This document shows positions 15,101 through 22,200 of a stretch of DNA of 28,411 bases, one piece after another (the stretch's first letter is position 1; the number at the start of each line of letters is the position of its first letter). Position numbers and translations under genes: made by a program. Below the pieces are notes generated by a model that did no database searches, was not told where the DNA came from, and saw only the letters and a list, made by a program, of their open reading frames with translations. This DNA comes from JANNOG01 sp050329415 (lineage in GTDB: Bacteria > Actinomycetota > Actinomycetes > Actinomycetales > JBBAYJ01): positions 1-28,411 of the forward strand of contig JBHJOS010000094.1 of assembly GCA_050329415.1 (NCBI GenBank), read 5' to 3'.

Positions 15101-16255
15101 TCACGAACCGGTGGCGGGAACACCCCTGAGTCCGACGTCACGGGACACGTCACCACCCGCCGGGGCACCGGCGGGCGGTGCTGGCGAGTCGGGTCCCCCG
15201 CGCCCGGCGACCCGCCAGAGGTCCACCAGGGAGGCGACGAGGCCGGGGCTCTCGGTGAGCCGGTACGCGGAGTCCGCAGGCAGCGCCGCCACCAGCCGCC
15301 GGTGGGCGGCCGGCAGCGCGTGGTAGGGCAGCGCCGGCATCAGGTGGTGCAGCGCGTGCAGGCGCAGCCCCACCGGCCCCCACAGTTCGGCGACCCAGCG
15401 ATTGTGGTCGTAGTTGATCGTGTCGAGCATCTGCTCGACCACGGTCATGGTGTCGTCGTTGCCGACGTAGCGGTGCGCGCCCAGCGTCCGGACCGCGTCG
15501 ATGCTCATCGCGCCGAGCAGCACCGCCGCCCACGCCAGCGGCACCTGCCAGGGCATCACCCCGGCGACAACGGCGGCGACCGCCCCGTAGCAGACGGCGG
15601 TGGCCGCCGCCTCCTGCCACAGCCACGAGCGCCGCTGACGGCCGGGCCGGGGCGGACGGCCCCGGTAGTCGAGGTCGAGCGTCAGCGAGGAGGCTCGCGT
15701 CCAGACGTAGTCGCGCAGGCGGGGCACGAGCCACGACGCCGGGGCGAGGACGCCGAAGCGCCAGGGCCCCAGGAGGGGCAGCAGCGGGGTCGTGGCGAAC
15801 ACCTTGAGGATCTCGCGACGGCCCAGGCGAGCGAAGGCGACGTACTCGCCGTCGGCCTCGGTGCCGTACAGCCGCTTGCTGTGGTGCTCGGCGTGGATCT
15901 CGTACAGGAAGGACGGGACCAGCAGCGGCAGTCCGACCAGCACGTTCCAGCCGTGGCGGAACGCCGTGAAGCCGCGGTGGCCCCTGAAGTGGATGATCTC
16001 GTGCAGGAAGACCACCGCCCGGTACATGGCGAGCATCCCCACCAGGTAGACCGGGACGACCCACCACCCCCACGGCACCAGGGCGAGCGCGGCGACCGCG
16101 GCCCAGCCGGCCGCCGCCGACACCGTCATGTCGACCCAGTACACCGCCGGTCGGGGCCTGGCGAGGTCGCGCACCACGTCGTGGGCCTGCCGCAGGGAGA
16201 ACGTCCGGGCGGCCGCCAGTCGCTCGTCGTGAGTACTCATGGCCACCCGCATCAT
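15101..16255 (-). CDS. Membrane fatty acid desaturase family protein
   Basis: A 384-residue integral membrane diiron protein. The three histidine boxes are visible: HEIIHFRGH (85-93), HAEHH (121-125) and LHALHHLMPALPYH (about residue 300), interleaved with hydrophobic spans (45-80, 105-118, about 190-245). The family introduces double bonds or hydroxyls into lipids. GGAGGG lies 2-6 nt before two adjacent ATGs (16255, 16252); a third at 16240 is too far away. It is divergent from panB. The exact substrate (fatty acid or carotenoid-like) is not determinable. Confidence 0.88.
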   Translation of the reverse strand: MMRVAMSTHDERLAAARTFSLRQAHDVVRDLARPRPAVYWVDMTVSAAAGWAAVAALALVPWGWWVVPVYLVGMLAMYRAVVFLHEIIHFRGHRGFTAFRHGWNVLVGLPLLVPSFLYEIHAEHHSKRLYGTEADGEYVAFARLGRREILKVFATTPLLPLLGPWRFGVLAPASWLVPRLRDYVWTRASSLTLDLDYRGRPPRPGRQRRSWLWQEAAATAVCYGAVAAVVAGVMPWQVPLAWAAVLLGAMSIDAVRTLGAHRYVGNDDTMTVVEQMLDTINYDHNRWVAELWGPVGLRLHALHHLMPALPYHALPAAHRRLVAALPADSAYRLTESPGLVASLVDLWRVAGRGGPDSPAPPAGAPAGGDVSRDVGLRGVPATGS

Positions 16256-16334
16256 GACCCTCCGTCCCGATGCCCGGACTGCCCGTGGCCGATGGTAGAG
16301 CTGCGCCCCGATCGGTGTCTGCCACCATGGCGGG

Positions 16335-17174
16335 ATGAGCGAGGCCGCCGGGACCCCCGCCCCGCTGAGCCCCCGCCGGGTGCGCGTCCCGCACCTGGCG
16401 CGCTGGAAGGTGGAGGGTCGGCGGTGGGCGATGCTCACCGCCTACGACATCAACGCTGCCCAGGTCTTCGACGAAGCCGGAATCCCGGTGCTGCTGGTCG
16501 GTGACTCCGCCGCGAACGTCGTGTACGGCCATCCGTCGTCGGGTCGCGTGACGATGGACGAAATGGTCCCACTGGTGGCCGCGGTCGCACGATCCGCGAC
16601 CCGGGCGCTCGTGGTGGCGGACCTGCCCTTCGGCTCCTACGAGGCGTCGACCGCCCAGGCGGTCGGCAGCGCCGTGCGGATGATGCGCGACGCCGGAGCA
16701 CACGCCGTCAAGCTCGAGGGCGGGGTACGGATGGCGGCGGCGATCCGGGCGCTGACCGATGCGGGGATACCTGTCATGGGGCACGTGGGCTTCACGCCGC
16801 AGAGCGAGCACCTCATCGGGGGCTACCGGGTGGCCGGCCGCGGCGAGGCGGCCGAACACGTCATCGCCGACGCCCACGCCGTCGCTGAGGCCGGGGCCTT
16901 CGCCGTCGTGCTGGAGATGGTCCCGGCCCCGGTCGCCGCCACGGTGACGAAGGAGCTGGCCATCCCCACGATCGGGATCGGCGCCGGCCCGGACTGCGAC
17001 GCCCAGGTCCTCGTGTGGCAGGACATGGCCGGGCTGTCGGCACCCGGTCGCACACTCACCTTCGTCAAGCGCTACGCCGACGTCCGCGGCGTCCTCGGCG
17101 ACGCCGCCCGGCGCTTCGCCGAGGAGGTGGCGGGCGGCTCGTTCCCGGACGCCGCCCACAGCTTCGACGCCTGA
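16335..17174 (+). CDS. panB: 3-methyl-2-oxobutanoate hydroxymethyltransferase
   Basis: First step of pantothenate/CoA synthesis, transferring a hydroxymethyl group from methylene-tetrahydrofolate to ketoisovalerate. The 279-residue TIM-barrel protein has MLTAYD near residue 33, VGDSAANVVYGH, LPFGSYEAS, VKLEGG, MGHVGFTPQS, LEMVPAPVA with the catalytic Glu, and IGIGAGPDCDAQVLVWQDM. Length is normal. It stands alone, divergent from the desaturase gene and followed by a hairpin repeat array. Confidence 0.96.
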   Translation: MSEAAGTPAPLSPRRVRVPHLARWKVEGRRWAMLTAYDINAAQVFDEAGIPVLLVGDSAANVVYGHPSSGRVTMDEMVPLVAAVARSATRALVVADLPFGSYEASTAQAVGSAVRMMRDAGAHAVKLEGGVRMAAAIRALTDAGIPVMGHVGFTPQSEHLIGGYRVAGRGEAAEHVIADAHAVAEAGAFAVVLEMVPAPVAATVTKELAIPTIGIGAGPDCDAQVLVWQDMAGLSAPGRTLTFVKRYADVRGVLGDAARRFAEEVAGGSFPDAAHSFDA

Positions 17175-17190
17175 GCCAGCCCGCCCCGAA

Positions 17191-17296
17191 GGGGCGATTG
17201 GACGGTTACGCCCCCCCAGAACGCCCCACACACGGGCGATTGGACGGTTACGCCCCCCCGGGACGCCCCGCACGACGGGCGATTGGACGGTTGCGC
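17191..17296. repeat. Three tandem hairpin-forming repeats after panB
   Basis: Three direct copies of a GC-flanked unit start at 17192, 17234 and 17277 (periods 42 and 43 bp). Each contains the core ATTGGACGGTT. In copies 1 and 2 the 12-nt ATTGGACGGTTA is enclosed by GGGCG and CGCCC, forming a perfect stem with a conserved loop; copy 1 extends to GGGGCG/CGCCCC. Copy 3 ends GTTGCGC and pairs less well. They begin 17 bp after the panB stop and lie between two plus-strand genes. They may act as multiple terminators or be members of an interspersed repeat family. Confidence 0.9.
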
Positions 17297-17369
17297 ACCT
17301 GGGTGGCGGCGTGGGCGGAGGTCGCCGGACACGCCCTCGAGACAGCCACGGAGGACACCGCCGTCGGCG

Positions 17370-17375
17370 TACCGT
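17370..17375 (+). promoter_or_regulatory. -10 hexamer of the AMIN-like lipoprotein gene
   Basis: TACCGT ends 8 nt before the GTG at 17384, with no ribosome site between. This supports that start and a leaderless transcript. Confidence 0.5.
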
Positions 17376-17383
17376 CACGGCGC

Positions 17384-18079
17384 GTGAGGGCTTCTCGGCG
17401 GTTCACGGCGATCCTGGTCCTGGTCCCCGTCGTCACGGTGGCGCTGGCCGCCTGCAGCGACGGCGCCGACGATGCCGGCGGGGGCGCAAGCTCGACGCCG
17501 GTGGGCGCTCCCGGCACCTCGACCGCGGCCTCGACCGGCGCGTCACCGTCGGTCACGGAGGGTCTGCCGACCGCGACGGTCACGTCCGACGACGCAGTCG
17601 GCGGCGACGGGGGGACCGGCGACGAGCCGTTCCCCGCCGACACCGCGGCCGACACCGCCGACCCACGCGGTGACCAGGTCCTGTTCACCGACTTCCGGAT
17701 CGGCCGACAGGACGGCTTCGACCGGGTCGTCTGGGAGTTCGCCGGCTCCGGGCGCCCCGGATGGGCCGCGGCCTACGCCGACTCGCCCAGCCGACAGGGC
17801 TCGGGGGCACCGGTGGACCTGCCCGGCGACGCCACCCTCGAGGTGCTCATCGGCAACGTCGGCATCCCCGGCGACGTCGAGGTCCCGGAAGGCACCACCC
17901 CCTACGACGGCCCCCCGGCCCGCGCCGCCTCGGGGACGGCAGCAGTCACCGAGGTGGTCGTGGGCGGCACGTTCGAGGGCACCCACGACGCCTTCGTCGG
18001 GGTCACCGAGGAGGCGCCGTTCCGGGTGTACCTGCTGACCGACCCGACGCGAGTGGTGCTCGAGATCCGAAACCCCTGA
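17384..18079 (+). CDS. Lipoprotein with AMIN-like domain
   Basis: A 231-residue secreted lipoprotein. The signal peptide has basic residues RASRR, a hydrophobic core and lipobox LAAC with Cys24, so it should be lipid-anchored on the outer face of the membrane. Residues 25-95 are a Ser/Thr/Gly/Asp-rich linker. From about 95 a beta-rich domain (DFRIGRQDGFDRVVWEF ... VYLLTDPTRVVLEI) resembles actinobacterial AMIN-like domains, a fold related to peptidoglycan- or assembly-associated AMIN modules. Role unknown. The frame is open further upstream but only the GTG at 17384 gives a sensible signal peptide. Confidence 0.82.
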   Translation: MRASRRFTAILVLVPVVTVALAACSDGADDAGGGASSTPVGAPGTSTAASTGASPSVTEGLPTATVTSDDAVGGDGGTGDEPFPADTAADTADPRGDQVLFTDFRIGRQDGFDRVVWEFAGSGRPGWAAAYADSPSRQGSGAPVDLPGDATLEVLIGNVGIPGDVEVPEGTTPYDGPPARAASGTAAVTEVVVGGTFEGTHDAFVGVTEEAPFRVYLLTDPTRVVLEIRNP

Positions 18080-18170
18080 GCCGTCCCGCCGACCGGACCC
18101 GAGCAACCCGGTGCCGCACCCCCGGTCCACCGCGACGCCATGGCCGTCCTCGCCGGCGGACGGGCTCGTC

Positions 18171-18216
18171 GGCTGCCCCGCCCATCGCACCTCGGGTAGA
18201 GGGGCGGGCGGCAGCC
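18171..18216. terminator. GC-rich hairpin between convergent genes
   Basis: GGCTGCCCCGCCC (18171-18183) pairs with GGGCGGGCGGCAGCC (18202-18216) with a two-base bulge, around an 18-nt loop. It sits between the stops of the lipoprotein gene (18079) and the hemoglobin-like gene (18225), as expected for a shared terminator. No T-tract. Confidence 0.5.
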
Positions 18217-18224
18217 CTGACAGC

Positions 18225-18722
18225 TCATGGTTCGGCGACGATGGCGGCACGCAGGGGGGCGAGGGCGGCGGCGAGGTGGGTGAGGGTGGTCCGGGGGACC
18301 CGGTGCTCGGTGAGGATCCCGGTCAGGGTCGCCAGGACCGCCGTCCAGATGTCGGCGGTCACCGGGCGCCCGGCGGAGTCCCGGACGTCGATGTGCGCCG
18401 CGCCCATCCGGCGCACGGTGCCGACGGTGAGCCCCCGACCGGTCACCATGACCAGAGCGGCCAGGAAGTGCCGCTGGAGGCGGTCCATGTCGAATCCGGC
18501 GAAGTAGTCCGCGACCGCCGGTGCGGCGGCGGCCCGGGCGTAGAACTGGGCGACGACCTCGGCCCACACCCCGTCCCGGCCGGTTTCCCGGGGCAGCCAG
18601 TCCGCCAGGGGGACCCGCCCGTCCCGGGTCGCCACGGTGGGGGCCGGGACGAGCAGGTGGCTGTCGGGCAGCCCTCCGTACGGGTCCGTCGAGTCGGACA
18701 ACTCCAGGTGAGCAACGGGCAT
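18225..18722 (-). CDS. Truncated-hemoglobin-like protein
   Basis: A 165-residue protein whose residues 50-160 match the short globin pattern. FYARAAAAPAVADYF (60-74) fits helix B with a distal Tyr61. Then come RLQRHFLAAL (81-90) and RMGAAHIDV, where His110 is the probable proximal heme ligand, and IWTAVLATLTGILTEHRV as helices G/H. About 45 N-terminal residues precede the globin core. The ATG at 18722 is chosen because GGAGAGG lies 6-8 nt upstream. An ATG at 18740 overlaps the stop of the preceding small frame as TGATG and is an alternative. Proteins of this family bind O2 or NO. The usual Gly-Gly turn after helix E is absent, so the match is divergent. Confidence 0.75.
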   Translation of the reverse strand: MPVAHLELSDSTDPYGGLPDSHLLVPAPTVATRDGRVPLADWLPRETGRDGVWAEVVAQFYARAAAAPAVADYFAGFDMDRLQRHFLAALVMVTGRGLTVGTVRRMGAAHIDVRDSAGRPVTADIWTAVLATLTGILTEHRVPRTTLTHLAAALAPLRAAIVAEP

Positions 18723-18739
18723 GGGATCCTCTCCGGACA

Positions 18740-18942
18740 TCAGGGAAAAGGGGCGAGCAGGGCGATCGGCGAAGCGGTCGGTGACAGAAGTACACGGGCC
18801 GGTACGGGGTCCGGGGCCGGTTCGCGAAAAGGGACGACCGACAGGACCACCAGCAGCCCGCAGAAGAGGACGAACCGGGCGGCACCAGCACCAGCACCAG
18901 CACCCACGTCGGCGCCGCGGCCCACGCCTCGAGGTTCGACAC
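18740..18942 (-). pseudogene. Possible small membrane protein, apparently frameshifted
   Basis: Two overlapping frames together resemble one single-pass membrane protein. A GTG at 18942 starts MSNLEAWAAAPTWVLVLVLV. A second frame, open from 18925, continues ARFVLFCGLLVVLSVVPFR and ends at 18740, touching the upstream ATG of the hemoglobin-like gene (TGATG). The switch point lies at a short CACCAG repeat (about 18882-18902), where one extra base would join them. Alternatively only the 61-residue frame at 18740-18925 is translated. The family is not recognised and coding status is uncertain. Confidence 0.35.
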
Positions 18943-18998
18943 CCCCCTGAGCGTCCGCCCGCCGGTCCCGGGCCCCCTCAGGCTGATCGCCGGCGAGT

Positions 18999-19004
18999 TA
19001 CGGT
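18999..19004 (+). promoter_or_regulatory. -10 hexamer of the F420 oxidoreductase gene
   Basis: TACGGT ends 6 nt before the ATG at 19011, again implying transcription starting at the start codon. Confidence 0.5.
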
Positions 19005-19010
19005 GACGCC

Positions 19011-20027
19011 ATGGCCTTCCCCGCGCTGACGGACGGGCTCGTCGGCTACGCGACGATGCTCGAGCAGTTCGCCCCCACCGAGGCCGTCGAGCTCACCGCG
19101 CACGCCGAGCAGCACGGTTTCGTCGGCGCCATGGTGGCCGACCACTTCCAGCCGTGGGTGCCGGCGCAGGGCCAGTCGGCGTTCGTGTGGAACGTGCTGG
19201 CGGCCCTCGGCGAGCGCACCTCGAGCGACCTCGGGCCCGGCGTCACGTGCCCGAGCTTCCGGTTCCACCCGGCGATCGTCGCGCAGGCCTCGGCCACCCT
19301 GGAGGCCATGTACCCGGGTCGGCACTGGCTGGGCCTGGGCTCGGGCGAGGCGCTCAACGAGCACGTCGTCGCCGGCTACTGGCCCGAGGGACCGGCCCGG
19401 GTGAGCATGCTCTTCGAGGCGGTCCAGCTCATCAACCGGCTCTTCGAGGGCAGCCTGGCGGGCAGGGACGTCAAGTGGCAGGGCGAGCACTTCCGGATGG
19501 AGTCCACCCGGCTGTGGACGATGCCCGCCGCCGCCCCGCCGATCTACGTCGCCACCGCCGGCCCGGTGAGCTCGAAGCGGACGGGTCAGCACTGCGACGG
19601 CATCGTCACCGTCGGCGCACCGCTGGAGAAGATCGACATGATCCTGTCGAAGTTCGCCGAGGGCGCTCGCGAGGCCGGCAAGGACCCCGACACCATGCCC
19701 AAGATCCTCCAGCTGCACCTGTCGTGGGCCGGGACCGACGCCGAGGCGCTGGAGAACGCCATGGTCGAGTGGCCGAACGGAGGCATGAAGTTCCCCAAGG
19801 CCGACATCCGCTCGCCCCTGGACTTCGCGGCGATGGCGAGGCTCGTGCGCCCGGAGGACTTCGAGGGCCGGATGATCATCTCGTCGGACCCCGACCGGCA
19901 CCGGGAGTACATCCAGCGGTTCTACGACGCCGGGATCGACAAGATCTACCTGCACAACGTCGGCCGGAACCAGAGGGAGTTCGTCGAGGTCTTCGGGCGC
20001 GAGGTCCTGCCGAAGCTGCACCGCTGA
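19011..20027 (+). CDS. F420-dependent oxidoreductase, glucose-6-phosphate dehydrogenase-like
   Basis: A 338-residue luciferase-fold (LLM) enzyme expected to use the deazaflavin F420. It aligns well by eye with M. tuberculosis FGD1: EQFAP at the start, ADHFQPW (Asp44, His45, Trp49) at the F420/catalytic site, and GSGEALNE with Glu113 at the catalytic Glu position. The FGD1 phosphate-site Arg matches GRMIISSDP, but the FGD1 Lys259 position aligns to Ala274, so glucose-6-phosphate may not be the substrate. Many FGD-like paralogs in actinobacteria act on other hydroxylated compounds. Cytoplasmic, with no signal peptide. It heads a plus-strand gene run. Confidence 0.88.
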   Translation: MAFPALTDGLVGYATMLEQFAPTEAVELTAHAEQHGFVGAMVADHFQPWVPAQGQSAFVWNVLAALGERTSSDLGPGVTCPSFRFHPAIVAQASATLEAMYPGRHWLGLGSGEALNEHVVAGYWPEGPARVSMLFEAVQLINRLFEGSLAGRDVKWQGEHFRMESTRLWTMPAAAPPIYVATAGPVSSKRTGQHCDGIVTVGAPLEKIDMILSKFAEGAREAGKDPDTMPKILQLHLSWAGTDAEALENAMVEWPNGGMKFPKADIRSPLDFAAMARLVRPEDFEGRMIISSDPDRHREYIQRFYDAGIDKIYLHNVGRNQREFVEVFGREVLPKLHR

Positions 20028-20058
20028 CCCGGGAGCGCGGACCCGCGAGACTGGGAGC

Positions 20059-20268
20059 ATGGCGGAGTACTACTTCAACCTCCGGACCCGTGAGGTCGAG
20101 GAGGGCCGGCAGTCGCCGTGGACCGACCTCATGGGCCCCTACCCGACACGGGAGGCCGCGGCAGCGGCGCTGGAGACGGCGCAGGAGCGCACCGAGGCCG
20201 AGGACACCCGGGATGCCGAGTGGCGGGACTGGGGCGTCCCGCCTGCTGCCGGACGCGACCAGAGCTGA
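20059..20268 (+). CDS. Small conserved actinobacterial protein
   Basis: A 69-residue acidic protein beginning MAEYYFNLRTREVEEGRQ, then SPWTDLMGPYPTREAAAAAL and a charged helix rich in Glu and Asp. The pattern (short aromatic strand, 'MGPYPTREEA' turn, amphipathic helix) recalls small conserved actinobacterial proteins of unknown role. GGGAG lies 3 nt before the ATG. It lies 31 bp after the F420 enzyme and 41 bp before map, but map seems to have its own promoter. No function can be given. Confidence 0.75.
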   Translation: MAEYYFNLRTREVEEGRQSPWTDLMGPYPTREAAAAALETAQERTEAEDTRDAEWRDWGVPPAAGRDQS

Positions 20269-20295
20269 GGTCAGGGGTGCGGCGACTCGTCCGCT

Positions 20296-20301
20296 TACAC
20301 T
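20296..20301 (+). promoter_or_regulatory. -10 hexamer of map
   Basis: TACACT ends 8 nt before the map ATG at 20310, with no ribosome site. A leaderless transcript is likely. Confidence 0.5.
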
Positions 20302-20309
20302 GGCGATCG

Positions 20310-21221
20310 ATGACGACGACCGCGGTGAGCCGCCGCCCCGCCCTCGTCCCCGGGGCGGTCTCCTCGCGGCGGCACGTCCCCGCCGGGATCCGCCGACCCG
20401 ACTACGCGCTGCGGGGCGCCAAGGCGCCCTACACCGGCTCGAACGTGCACGGGCCGGAGATGATCCGCGCGGTCCGCCACGCCTCGGCGCTGGCTGCTCG
20501 CGCCCTGCAGGCGGTGGGCCGAGCCGTCGCACCCGGCGTCACCACCGACGACCTCGACCGGGTGGGCCACGAGTTTCTCGTCGACCACGGGGCCTACCCG
20601 TCCACGCTCGGCTACCCCGGTTCCGTCATGGCCTTCCCCAAGTCGCTGTGCACCAGCGTCAACGAGGTGATCTGCCACGGGATCCCCGACTCGACGGTGC
20701 TCGCCGACGGCGACATCGTCAACGTCGACATCACCGCGTACCTGGAGACCGACGGGGTCGCCGCTCACGGCGACACCAACGCCACGTTCCTCGTCGGCGA
20801 CGTCGATGACGAGGTGCGCCTGCTCGTCGAGCGGACCCACGAGGCGACGATGCGCGGCATCAAGGCCGTCGCCCCGGGCCGTCAGGTCAACGTCGTCGGC
20901 CGGGCGATCGAGAAGTACGCCTCGCGCTTCGGGTACGGCGACGTCCACGACTTCTGCGGCCATGGTGTCGGCCCCGCCTTCCACACCGGCCTCGTCATTC
21001 CGCACTACGACTCCCCCGACCACGACACCGTCATCGAGACCGGGATGATCTTCACGGTGGAGCCGATGCTCACCCTCGGCGACTACCAGCACGACATGTG
21101 GGACGACGGGTGGACCGCGGTGACGAAGGATCGCTCGTGGTGCGCCCAGTGGGAGCACACGCTCCTGGTCACCGACTCCGGTGCGGAGATCCTCACCCGC
21201 GCGGAAGCCGACCCGGCCTGA
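20310..21221 (+). CDS. map: Methionine aminopeptidase, type I
   Basis: Removes the initiator Met from new proteins; a dimetal cytoplasmic enzyme. The 303-residue protein shows all ligands: Asp140 (VNVD), Asp155 (HGDTN), His218 (CGHGVG), Glu251 (FTVEPML) and Glu282 (WEHT), plus His123 (ICHGIP) near the active site. An N-terminal extension of about 40 residues (with RRPDYALRGAKAP) is like that of the actinobacterial type 1c enzymes. The loop between the two Asp ligands is about four residues longer than in E. coli. The ATG at 20310 is supported by the -10 element. The stop overlaps the start of the next gene (TGATG). Confidence 0.96.
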   Translation: MTTTAVSRRPALVPGAVSSRRHVPAGIRRPDYALRGAKAPYTGSNVHGPEMIRAVRHASALAARALQAVGRAVAPGVTTDDLDRVGHEFLVDHGAYPSTLGYPGSVMAFPKSLCTSVNEVICHGIPDSTVLADGDIVNVDITAYLETDGVAAHGDTNATFLVGDVDDEVRLLVERTHEATMRGIKAVAPGRQVNVVGRAIEKYASRFGYGDVHDFCGHGVGPAFHTGLVIPHYDSPDHDTVIETGMIFTVEPMLTLGDYQHDMWDDGWTAVTKDRSWCAQWEHTLLVTDSGAEILTRAEADPA

Positions 21222-22126
21222 TGCGCAGCGCCCCCGTGCCGCGCCGGTTCCGCCAGGTCGACGTGTTCGCCGAGGAGCCGGGCCGCGGCAACCCGGTCGC
21301 CGTCGTGCTGGACGCCAACGGTCTGGACGACGCGACCATGCAGCGGTTCGCGAACTGGACGAACCTGTCCGAGACGACGTTCGTGCTGCCGCCGACGACG
21401 GCGGACGCCGACTACCGAGTCCGGATCTTCACGCCGTCGGCCGAGCTCCCGTTCGCCGGTCACCCGACGCTCGGCACCTGCCACGCCTGGCTGGCCGCCG
21501 GGGGCCGGCCGGCGAACCTTCAGGCGGCCGTGCAGGAGTGCGGAGCGGGCCTGGTGCGAGTGCGGCTCGGGAGCGAGGACGGCGGGGCGACGGGCGAGGC
21601 GACCGGGGGGGCGACGGGTGGTGCCCCCCGGGCGCGGCTCGCCTTCGCAGCCCCGCCGCTGGTCCGCAGCGGTGCCGTCGAGCCCGGACTGCTGGCCCGC
21701 GTCGTGGGACTGCTGGGACTCGACCCGGCGGACGTCGTCGACGCGGCCTGGGTGGACAACGGCCCGGGCTGGATGGCGCTGCTGCTGCCGGACGCCGAGG
21801 CGGTGCTGGCCGTCGAGCCGGGTCCGCTGGACGACCTCTTCGTCGGCGTCGTCGGTCCGCACCCACCGGGATCACCGACGACGATCGAGGTGCGCGGATT
21901 CTTCCCGGTCAGCGGGAGCACGGTCGAGGACCCCGTGACCGGCAGCCTCCACGCCTCGCTGGCGCAGTGGCTGGTCGGCGCCGGCCGGCTGGCCGCTCCG
22001 TACGTGGCCACCCAGGGCACCCGACTCGGCCGGGCCGGCCGGATCCACGTTGAGCAGGACCCGGACGGCACGATCTGGGTCGGCGGGTCGGCCCGGTCCG
22101 TCGTCGAGGGCACCGTCCACCTGTAG
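21221..22126 (+). CDS. PhzF-family isomerase/epimerase-like protein
   Basis: A 301-residue protein with the diaminopimelate-epimerase-like double fold of the PhzF family. Glu51 in NLSETTFV matches the PhzF catalytic Glu; further signatures are FTPSAELPFAGHPTLG and the C-terminal GSTVEDPVTGSLHASLAQW. PhzF proteins isomerise small metabolites, but most genomic members have no assigned substrate. The ATG at 21221 overlaps the map stop, so the two are translationally coupled. A Gly/Ala/Thr-rich stretch (GATGEATGGATGGA) between the two lobes looks like a small repeat expansion. Confidence 0.9.
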   Translation: MRSAPVPRRFRQVDVFAEEPGRGNPVAVVLDANGLDDATMQRFANWTNLSETTFVLPPTTADADYRVRIFTPSAELPFAGHPTLGTCHAWLAAGGRPANLQAAVQECGAGLVRVRLGSEDGGATGEATGGATGGAPRARLAFAAPPLVRSGAVEPGLLARVVGLLGLDPADVVDAAWVDNGPGWMALLLPDAEAVLAVEPGPLDDLFVGVVGPHPPGSPTTIEVRGFFPVSGSTVEDPVTGSLHASLAQWLVGAGRLAAPYVATQGTRLGRAGRIHVEQDPDGTIWVGGSARSVVEGTVHL

Positions 22127-22200
22127 CCGACCACTGGGCCGTCAGAACCGGGTCGCGCCTCGTCGCCCTCGACCCGATGGCCGTGACCACGCAGCCGTCG

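Noticed and set aside
17191..17296. CRISPR-like array
   Set aside because: Only three copies, spacers of about 17-20 bp, conserved GC stems, no cas genes. Better described as hairpin repeats.
22127..22200. Terminator between phzF-like gene and hipA
   Set aside because: I could not find a convincing stem in this short convergent gap.
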